Assembly: GCA_905236195.1 (NCBI GenBank)
Contig: CAJOOX010000174.1
Coordinates: 1-9,690, forward strand
Source of the DNA: an uncultured Bacteroidales bacterium
GTDB lineage: Bacteria > Bacteroidota > Bacteroidia > Bacteroidales > UBA3663
Length of the DNA stretch: 9,690 nucleotides
Direction: 5' to 3'
The translations under genes were made by a program, and so were the position numbers. Shown one piece after another: positions 1 to 6,016 of the stretch. The notes under the pieces are model-generated. The model did no database searches. It was given only the letters and a program-made list of their open reading frames with translations, and had not been told where the DNA came from. Every line of letters begins with the position of its first letter. Position 1 is the stretch's first letter.

Positions 1-1
1 A

Positions 2-316
2 GTAATGAAAAAAACGGGTCTCACCGACCTGCGGAAATCATCCATCGGAGCGCTCTCGGGCGGACAGATGCAACGGGCCATGTTCGGACGTGCCATCGTA
101 GCCCAACCCGAACTGCTCGTTCTGGACGAACCTAACTCTTATCTTGACATGGCTTTTGAAGCCCAGCTCTACGACCTGCTGAAGGAGCTCCATTCACAGG
201 GAGCCACCATCCTGATGGTCAGCCACGAACTGGGTTCCGTACAATCACTGGTAGACCGGGTCTTCTCGGTAGAATGCCATATTGTGGAAACACAGCCTAC
301 TCACTCACATCACTGA
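2..316 (+). CDS. ABC transporter ATP-binding protein, C-terminal part (probable Zn/Mn type); 5' end outside window
   Basis: This is the C-terminal part of an ABC ATPase, which powers a membrane transporter from the cytoplasmic side. The reading frame is open to the window edge and enters mid-domain, so the ATG at base 5 is probably internal; the Walker A half is not in the window. Counting from that ATG, the signature motif LSGGQ is at residues 17-21, Walker B LLVLDE at 37-42, the D-loop SYLD at 45-48 and the switch histidine in MVSHE at 74. The 'LDEPNSYLDM' context and the histidine-containing end (HSHH) resemble ZnuC/MntB-type metal-uptake ATPases; this substrate call is inference. The permease and binding protein would lie to the left. 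The last 20 bp overlap the 3' end of the convergent GH28 gene. Confidence 0.87.
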   Translation, partial: VMKKTGLTDLRKSSIGALSGGQMQRAMFGRAIVAQPELLVLDEPNSYLDMAFEAQLYDLLKELHSQGATILMVSHELGSVQSLVDRVFSVECHIVETQPTHSHH

Positions 317-1658
317 TACCCTGGGCATCCGTCTTGAAAATGAAGGGACGGACATCGGTGCCCATGCTCTCCACCTTCACATTGCGGAAGGTGACGTTAC
401 GCGCGTGATTGATATAGAAGCCGCGGGCGGGCAACAGTCCCCACATGGTGGCCTCAGGATATTCGGCAATCTTCTCATCGGCAGGGGCCGTTACAGGCTC
501 AAGCACCCCGCCCCGCTGGGTGATGGAAATGTTTTCGAGCAAGATATTCTCGACAGGGTGTCCGGCCAGTCCCGTAATGGACGAACCGGTAGCGCCTGCG
601 TTGGTCACACAGATGTCGGAAAGGCGAACGTTACGAATCTGTCCGACATGTCCGATTATGACATCATCGCTGTAGGAACGGGCCCGATTGCCGAGACGAA
701 TGAAAATGGGAGATTCGGTCTCAAGGGCCGTCACATTGCTTATCTCCACATTCTCGAGCACACCTCCGTCGACAATCTCCAACGAAATGGCAGACGTGCC
801 GTTGCTGCGTCCGAAGAAGCGGCTTTCCTGATGAGGCGACGGATGGACCGTGATGTCGTGGATGCGGATGTTGCGGAATCCGCCGTTGGTCTCGGTGCCC
901 AACTTGATAGCGTTGCAATGGCTGGAGACGTCGCAATGGCAGATTTCAATATCCTCACACAGACGAGGCGACGTGCTCTTGAGGGTGATGCCGTCATCGT
1001 CGGAATCGCTCACCATGCCGCAGACCTTCACCCGATGACAACCGTCCAGATCGAGGGCATCGTTGTTGTAGTTGTTGCGGTTCACGACCTTGATGCTGCG
1101 AATCTCCAGATCGTCACAGGCCAGATAGTGCTGCATCCAACAGCCGGAGTTGACCAGATGGACATCGCTCACCCGGATATTGCGGCTCCGGATAAAGCGG
1201 AGCAGGTGGGGCCGGGTGATGCCCTCGTCGTTCCAGGTGAGTTTCGGAAACGTTCTTCCGCGTCCGTCAATCGTACCCGTTCCGCTGATCTGCACGTCCT
1301 CCACGTTGTCGGCATAGATGAGCTGAATCGTTGTCGTTCGGGTGCGCAGCGACACATAATCGGTCTTCATGGGACGATAGTCTTCCACAGACGTACTGCC
1401 GTAGAGCGTGGCTCCCTCGTCGAGATGGAGATCCACATGACTGCGAAGTTCGATACTGCCGATCTTGTAGCCGCCTTTGGGCACTAAGACCTGTCCGCCT
1501 CCGTTCTGCGAACACAGGTCGATGGCCTGCTGCAAGGCGGACGTACTGTACACTGTTGTGTCATTCCCGGCTCCGAAGTCGAGGATATTATAGACACGCT
1601 GGGCATTGCCACCTGTCGTCGCAACGCCCATCATAACCATCATGAGAAAGGTTTTCAT
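297..1658 (-). CDS. Secreted glycoside hydrolase family 28 protein (polygalacturonase-like)
   Basis: The product is 453 residues. Residues 1-19 are a signal peptide with likely cleavage at GNA|Q, so it is exported to periplasm or surface. The rest is a right-handed beta-helix, opening with the pectate-lyase-like element 'YNILDFGAGNDTT...ALQQAIDLC' and 'GGGQVLVPKGGY'. Family 28 hydrolyses alpha-1,4 galacturonosyl bonds in pectin by inversion. The catalytic motifs are recognisable but diverged: NNDALDLDGC (198-207) stands for NTD, SDDDGITLKS (219-228) for the Asp pair, and SSHCNAIKLGTE (245-256) for GHG with His247 kept. The RIK site may be FIRLG (319-323). Specificity (homogalacturonan, rhamnogalacturonan, exo or endo) cannot be read from this. 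The ATG follows the M23 gene by 4 bp, so it is the second gene of a two-gene unit. There is no terminator hairpin before the convergent ABC gene. Confidence 0.88.
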   Translation of the reverse strand: MKTFLMMVMMGVATTGGNAQRVYNILDFGAGNDTTVYSTSALQQAIDLCSQNGGGQVLVPKGGYKIGSIELRSHVDLHLDEGATLYGSTSVEDYRPMKTDYVSLRTRTTTIQLIYADNVEDVQISGTGTIDGRGRTFPKLTWNDEGITRPHLLRFIRSRNIRVSDVHLVNSGCWMQHYLACDDLEIRSIKVVNRNNYNNDALDLDGCHRVKVCGMVSDSDDDGITLKSTSPRLCEDIEICHCDVSSHCNAIKLGTETNGGFRNIRIHDITVHPSPHQESRFFGRSNGTSAISLEIVDGGVLENVEISNVTALETESPIFIRLGNRARSYSDDVIIGHVGQIRNVRLSDICVTNAGATGSSITGLAGHPVENILLENISITQRGGVLEPVTAPADEKIAEYPEATMWGLLPARGFYINHARNVTFRNVKVESMGTDVRPFIFKTDAQGISDVSE

Positions 1659-1662
1659 ATGC

Positions 1663-2628
1663 TTACCTGTATCTTATTTTCTGTCCTATTCGCAGAGTCG
1701 AACCGGAACGCAGACCGTTGAGACGGCAAAGTTTCGACACCGATGTACCGTACTGTCGGGCTATGGAACCCAGCGTGTCTCCCTTACGTACCTTGTGGAA
1801 AGCGTTGCCTGAACTGGCAGCTGTGTTCTTACCGCCGGCTCTGCTCCGTGAGTCACGTCCGGCTTTTCCCATCTGGGCTTTCTGCTCCACCGCCGCAATG
1901 AAATGATACTGCGGGTTGCGGGGCTCGAAGGTCTGCAAATCAAGAATTTTGGCCGGGTCGATAGCAATGCCCATGAAACGGAATTCCAGGTGGAGATGCG
2001 GACCTGTGGAACGGCCTGTGGAGCCTCCCAAGGCGATGGGCTGGCCTGCGGTGACGAGATCGTCCTGATTCACCAGGAAGCGTGACAGGTGGCCGTAAAC
2101 TGTCTCCAGTCCATTGGAATGACGCAGCACAAGGTAATAGCCATAACCGCGACGCTCGAACTTCCTGATGCGCACACGGCCCGAGAAAGCCGCCCTGACG
2201 GTATCGCCTTTATAAAGCTGGATATCCACCCCTTTGTGCATGCGGCGGCGCCGCCAGCCATAGGGAGAATTGATACGGCCCTTGATGGGAGCGACGAAAT
2301 GGGAAAGATCAATATCTTTTTCGGCAGGAATCGGAATGGGCGCCTTGTCCCTCAGGGGATCGACATGCGCATCGTCCCACGAGGTGTAGAGATCCAAAGC
2401 CGGATAGAGTTCGAAGGGTTCATCAGCCTCCACCTTCTTCAGGTTGTTGATGGAGTCGACCATATTCTGGAACAGGGCATTGTTTTCCTGTTCTTCCTGC
2501 AGACGGGCATGGATTTGCCGGTGCACATCGGGCACCACGATATTCGGACGGGCCTGCACCTCCCAAACAATCAAGAAGCTACAAACGGATGCAACCCGGA
2601 ACAGTATGCGTACATTTTTTTTAAGCAT
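1663..2628 (-). CDS. Secreted M23 family metallopeptidase with C-terminal LysM domain
   Basis: Predicted peptidoglycan endopeptidase or amidase-activator type protein of 321 residues from the chosen start. Order: signal peptide (about 1-26, ending EVQA), a short charged helical stretch (41-65), the M23 zinc domain (about 111-230), a basic Gly/Ser/Ala-rich linker (about 250-275) and one LysM module (276-321, 'HKVRKGDTLGSIARQYG'). The zinc and catalytic residues of LytM/M23 are intact: H131 and D135 in HKGVD, H180 in YGHLS, H211 and H213 in HLHLE. An activity on wall peptide cross-links is therefore plausible, and LysM would anchor it to glycan. An upstream in-frame ATG at 2643 would add MYLRS. 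I prefer 2628 because the promoter -7 box (2633-2640) lies between the two ATGs and the signal peptide is standard from 2628. The GH28 gene follows after 4 bp. Confidence 0.9.
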   Translation of the reverse strand: MLKKNVRILFRVASVCSFLIVWEVQARPNIVVPDVHRQIHARLQEEQENNALFQNMVDSINNLKKVEADEPFELYPALDLYTSWDDAHVDPLRDKAPIPIPAEKDIDLSHFVAPIKGRINSPYGWRRRRMHKGVDIQLYKGDTVRAAFSGRVRIRKFERRGYGYYLVLRHSNGLETVYGHLSRFLVNQDDLVTAGQPIALGGSTGRSTGPHLHLEFRFMGIAIDPAKILDLQTFEPRNPQYHFIAAVEQKAQMGKAGRDSRSRAGGKNTAASSGNAFHKVRKGDTLGSIARQYGTSVSKLCRLNGLRSGSTLRIGQKIRYR

Positions 2629-2632
2629 GCTG

Positions 2633-2664
2633 CGAAGATACATAAAAAAAACGTCATATGCAAA
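2633..2664 (-). promoter_or_regulatory. Bacteroidota-type promoter for the M23-GH28 unit
   Basis: On the minus strand, TTTG (2661-2664) is followed by 20 bp and TATCTTCG (2633-2640). This fits the Bacteroidota primary sigma consensus TTTG / TAnnTTTG with one mismatch. It lies just after the terminator of the upstream unit, which supports it. Transcription would begin within a few bases of the ATG at 2628, leaving almost no leader. Confidence 0.6.
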
Positions 2665-2673
2665 TGCTTTAAC

Positions 2674-2696
2674 AAAAAAAAGGGGAAAATCCCCTT
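2674..2696 (-). terminator. Rho-independent terminator after the M6 peptidase gene
   Basis: On the minus strand a perfect 7-bp stem, AAGGGGA / TCCCCTT with a TTT loop (2680-2696), runs straight into a T tract (2674-2679). It starts 36 bp past the M6 stop codon. On the plus strand the same stem is followed by CTTTTT, so it might work both ways, but no plus-strand gene leads into it. Confidence 0.85.
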
Positions 2697-2732
2697 CTTT
2701 TTAAGTTTATTGACATGCAACAGACCCTGATA

Positions 2733-4517
2733 CTACTTCAGAAGGCGTATCTTGCCACCCTGAATAACCCATCCGCGATAGTCGGCATCCACCGGCATGC
2801 CCTGCAGATTGTAGCAGGGAAGGCGGTCCTTCAAGCCTTCGGTTCCGTCGTTCCAATGAAGGGCGGGAAGGTGGTCCGGCCTGTCGGTTTCGAAACGGAA
2901 AGAAACTTCGCCCAAGTCGTTCTCACTGATATCATAAAGTGACTTGTGCATCAGCCCGTCACCCTGATAAATCCATGCCTTGGAGACAGACGTGGCATTG
3001 AAGGTCGTCACGTTGCCGGGACCGGGGAACGGCACGGCCATCATGGAGGCGTCGTAATCATCCATGGTATAATAGGTGCCAAAATAGTCCCTGAGAATCC
3101 ATTCGGAACTGAGCAGTATCGTATCGGTCGACATGCAATGGTAGTGGGAATTAAAGCGATAGCGAATGTAAGTCGTATCCGCCCCAGACAACGTCTTGCC
3201 CGCCACGGTGTATCTTTCGCCCGGATAGTTGTTGGGCAGGATACCCCGTTTGAACTCCTTATCGATGTTGTAAGCATGGATAATCATCAAACCGTGGCCG
3301 TTACCCTGAAAGGCTTCCGTTGTACCCCAGTATCCCCATCCACGGTTCTGAACGTTCTCAAGGATATAACTTTCCGCGTATCTGGTGCTGTCGGCCAGGA
3401 TGTAATAGGCTTTGCCGCCCTCGTCGAGAGGCAGGAGCGAGTATTCACCGTTCTCGCGAAGCGTGTCAATGGAGAACCAGTCCAAAGACTGCCGTTCATA
3501 GGCCGTATAGGGAGGGGGAGTGTATCCTCCGTTGTCCTTATATTCCCCTCCGTCCATCACATCCCAATACTCCAACGATCCGTTATTCAGGGATGCATTC
3601 GGCGAGTTGGGATAAAGATCCGGCAACCCGAGCGCATGACCGAACTCATGGACGAAAAGGCCTATTGCAGAACAGCGTTTGATCGGTTTTTGGGTGAAAG
3701 CGCCCGGATAGGCGTGCAGTTCACACGAAAGTCCTGCCATGTTCACGTTCTTTCCGTCGTAAGTCCCTCCACTGATGCCCCAGACCACCTGAGGCCACAT
3801 GCAGTCAGAACTGTTTCTGGAGAAGGATTCGGAATATCCTGCCACAATCATATAAACCGCATCCACATTTCCGTCGCCGTCGCTGTCGTACTGCGAAAAG
3901 TCAATCACGTCATCCATCGCCTTACAAACGTCCTTACACAACTGCGTGGTATTGTTGCTCTTGCCGTAATAGGCTAGCGGATTCTCCATCCGCACAGGTC
4001 CGTAAACGTCGAACCGGGGAGTAAACTTTCCGAACGACATATCGCTGAAATACTGACGCACGGAACCTGTATTGCGCTTCACTTCCACCGAATCGACAAA
4101 AGAATCGTCGTTGCGGAGATCTTCAGAATTGAGATAGCGGTCGAAGACCACCCCGGGATTGGGGAGTGAGAACGTTGTGTCGGCAAATTCCACCAGAATG
4201 ACAGGCACACGAGGGCTTCCCATATGGGGAAACTTGATTTTGAGTTTGTCAATCACATCACTGGCACCGGCTCCGAGTTTGCCCCGGAGACGCTCCTCCT
4301 GCTCCTGCCGGTCGGGCACATAAAGTGTATTTCCATCCTTGAGCATCATGATCCCCTGGCGGGTGAGGTAATAATGATTGTGCTCATCCCCCACCATCTG
4401 CACTTCAATCTGCGTGCTGTCCGGCTGGATATGAACATAGAACCCCCGTGCCGCCTTGGCGGCCTGAAGAACACCGGGAATCAGGACAAGTTGCAAGAGA
4501 AGTAATAGGTGACGCAT
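2733..4517 (-). CDS. Secreted M6 family metallopeptidase (immune inhibitor A-like)
   Basis: Exported zinc endopeptidase of 594 residues. A signal peptide covers about 1-20 (MRHLLLLLQLVLIPGVLQA). The catalytic domain spans roughly 95-350, with the zinc site HEFGHALGLPD at 290-300 (H290, E291, H294; D300 a possible third ligand) and a downstream WDVMDGG (318-324) that fits the Met-turn region. 'SDGDGNVDAVYMI' (212-224) looks like a calcium-binding loop. The far C-terminus (569-594, 'YNLQGMPV...GGKIRLLK') resembles the short tail on many exported Prevotella/Bacteroides proteins, related to type IX sorting domains. The frame stays open up to 4658, but I chose 4517: it gives a clean signal peptide and lies 4 bp after the flippase stop, while longer forms would overlap the flippase. 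This is the last gene of the four-gene unit, followed by a terminator. The substrate is unknown. Confidence 0.88.
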   Translation of the reverse strand: MRHLLLLLQLVLIPGVLQAAKAARGFYVHIQPDSTQIEVQMVGDEHNHYYLTRQGIMMLKDGNTLYVPDRQEQEERLRGKLGAGASDVIDKLKIKFPHMGSPRVPVILVEFADTTFSLPNPGVVFDRYLNSEDLRNDDSFVDSVEVKRNTGSVRQYFSDMSFGKFTPRFDVYGPVRMENPLAYYGKSNNTTQLCKDVCKAMDDVIDFSQYDSDGDGNVDAVYMIVAGYSESFSRNSSDCMWPQVVWGISGGTYDGKNVNMAGLSCELHAYPGAFTQKPIKRCSAIGLFVHEFGHALGLPDLYPNSPNASLNNGSLEYWDVMDGGEYKDNGGYTPPPYTAYERQSLDWFSIDTLRENGEYSLLPLDEGGKAYYILADSTRYAESYILENVQNRGWGYWGTTEAFQGNGHGLMIIHAYNIDKEFKRGILPNNYPGERYTVAGKTLSGADTTYIRYRFNSHYHCMSTDTILLSSEWILRDYFGTYYTMDDYDASMMAVPFPGPGNVTTFNATSVSKAWIYQGDGLMHKSLYDISENDLGEVSFRFETDRPDHLPALHWNDGTEGLKDRLPCYNLQGMPVDADYRGWVIQGGKIRLLK

Positions 4518-4521
4518 ACTG

Positions 4522-6009
4522 TTATTTCTTAAATCGTGAGAGGAGCTTGGCGAAACCCCATTCTTTCTGAATGACAACGTAGGCGAAGAGGGCCACAGCC
4601 AGTGTATTGACAGCACCACCCCACCAGCCGCCGACGGGCTGATAAGCCATCGCCACATAGAGCACTGCCGTGAGCGCGGCGTAGAAGAACGCGGATTTCA
4701 TATCGTAGGGAATGGGATTCTTTTTCTGTCCGATGAAATAGCTGAGCAGCATGCAGGTGCCATAGCCGGCCACTCCCGCCCAGGCACAGGCTATATATCC
4801 ATAGACGGGCACAAAGAGTACGTAGATGACCACCAGTACGGCACAGCCGATGAAAGAGAACAGAGCGCCCCAGAGGGTCTGGTCGATGAGTTTATACCAG
4901 AACGAGAAGTTGAAATAGATACCCATGAAGATTTCGGCCACCATCACGATGGGAACGACACGGATGCCCTCCCAATAGTCGGCATTGCGAATGAGGAGTT
5001 CCTTGAGCGGGTCGAGCCAAGCCATCACCAAGAGGAAACCCATCAGGCTGAAGATGATGAAATACTTGGTACCCTGAACGTTGACAAAGACCGTATCGCT
5101 CTTGTCCTTCTGGGCGCCGAACACAATCGGTTCGTAGGCATAGCGGAAAGCCTGGGTGGCCATCGCCATAATCATCGCTATCTTGGACGCTGCATTGTAG
5201 ATACCGAGCTGGACGAGTCCCTCCTTGCCGGGAATGAGGAACGGCATGAGAATCTTGTCGGCAGCCTGGTTGACAACACCTGCCACACCCAAAATCACAA
5301 TGGGATAGGCATAGACCAGCATCGAACGGATGACCTTACCATCGAAGCCCCAACGGAAGAATCGGAATTCCTTCCACAGCAAAAGAGACACAACCAACGT
5401 GCAGACGAGGTTGATGGCGAAGACATAGCCGGCCTGGTATTCGGGGTCATAAAACCACGCAATCGATTCGGGATGAGCCTTGTGAATGGCCGGACAGGCC
5501 AGGAAGACAAAAAGGTTCAGACCGATGTTGACCGCAATGTTGAGAAATTTCAACGCCGCGAATTTCACCGCCTTGTGCTGATAACGCAGATAAACAAACG
5601 GAATACAGGAAACGGCATCGACCGCCACGATCAGCGCCATGATGCCCACATATTCAGGATGGGCAGCATAGCCCAATGCGTCCGCGATGGGAGTCAGTCC
5701 TCCGAAAACCATCGCCAGGAAGCATGCGCTTATCATTCCCACAACAAGCATGGCCGAACTGTAGATTTTACGGACATCCGCACCTTCCTTGTTGGCCCAG
5801 CGGAAGAAGGTGGTCTCCATGCCGAAGGTCAGCAGAATCAGTATGATGGCCGTATAGCCGTACATGTTGTTCACCACGCCGTACTCGCCGGACGTAGCGG
5901 GCATGACAGCCGTATAAAGCGGAACGAGGAGATAGTTGAGGAAGCGTCCTACTATCGAGGAGAGCCCGTAGATTACGGACTCTCCTGCAAGTTTCTTGAG
6001 AAAACTCAT
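4522..6009 (-). CDS. Polysaccharide/lipopolysaccharide flippase (RfbX/Wzx-like, MOP superfamily)
   Basis: Inner-membrane protein of 495 residues with about 14 hydrophobic segments (roughly 12-34, 45-66, 82-102, 118-140, 150-172, 193-212, 228-248, 265-285, 315-333, 350-372, 380-400, 402-425, 437-456, 462-481). The N-terminal pattern 'KKLAGESVIYGLSSIVGRFLNYLLVPLY' is typical of COG2244 exporters, which move lipid-linked oligosaccharides across the cytoplasmic membrane. Length and topology are normal and there is no sign of damage. No glycosyltransferases, polymerase (Wzy) or ligase (WaaL) lie nearby, so the exported glycan (O-antigen, capsule or another lipid-linked sugar) cannot be named. The start is 7 bp after the GH2 stop, and the stop is 4 bp before the M6 peptidase start, so it is very probably cotranscribed with both. 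Confidence 0.87.
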   Translation of the reverse strand: MSFLKKLAGESVIYGLSSIVGRFLNYLLVPLYTAVMPATSGEYGVVNNMYGYTAIILILLTFGMETTFFRWANKEGADVRKIYSSAMLVVGMISACFLAMVFGGLTPIADALGYAAHPEYVGIMALIVAVDAVSCIPFVYLRYQHKAVKFAALKFLNIAVNIGLNLFVFLACPAIHKAHPESIAWFYDPEYQAGYVFAINLVCTLVVSLLLWKEFRFFRWGFDGKVIRSMLVYAYPIVILGVAGVVNQAADKILMPFLIPGKEGLVQLGIYNAASKIAMIMAMATQAFRYAYEPIVFGAQKDKSDTVFVNVQGTKYFIIFSLMGFLLVMAWLDPLKELLIRNADYWEGIRVVPIVMVAEIFMGIYFNFSFWYKLIDQTLWGALFSFIGCAVLVVIYVLFVPVYGYIACAWAGVAGYGTCMLLSYFIGQKKNPIPYDMKSAFFYAALTAVLYVAMAYQPVGGWWGGAVNTLAVALFAYVVIQKEWGFAKLLSRFKK

Positions 6010-6016
6010 TGATGCA

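Noticed and set aside
282..1487. 401-codon plus-strand open frame opposite the GH28 gene
   Set aside because: It is the antisense shadow of a gene with clear signal peptide and family motifs. Its translation is low-complexity, rich in His, Ala, Val and Asp, with no recognisable domain. GC-rich third codon positions keep the opposite frame open.
2089..2730. 213-codon plus-strand open frame across the M23 5' end and the intergenic region
   Set aside because: It runs through the promoter and terminator and opposite the M23 gene, and ends in a lysine-rich run made by A tracts.
2946..3977. 343-codon plus-strand open frame opposite the M6 peptidase gene
   Set aside because: The minus strand encodes the HEFGH zinc site and a full-length M6 protein; the plus-strand product has no domain pattern.
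4518..4658. Upstream extension of the M6 peptidase to an earlier ATG
   Set aside because: It would overlap the flippase by 137 bp, and the added residues look like flippase out of frame. The ATG at 4517 gives a normal signal peptide.
5473..6012. 179-codon plus-strand open frame opposite the flippase
   Set aside because: It is the hydrophilic shadow of a membrane protein and lacks any motif or plausible start signal.
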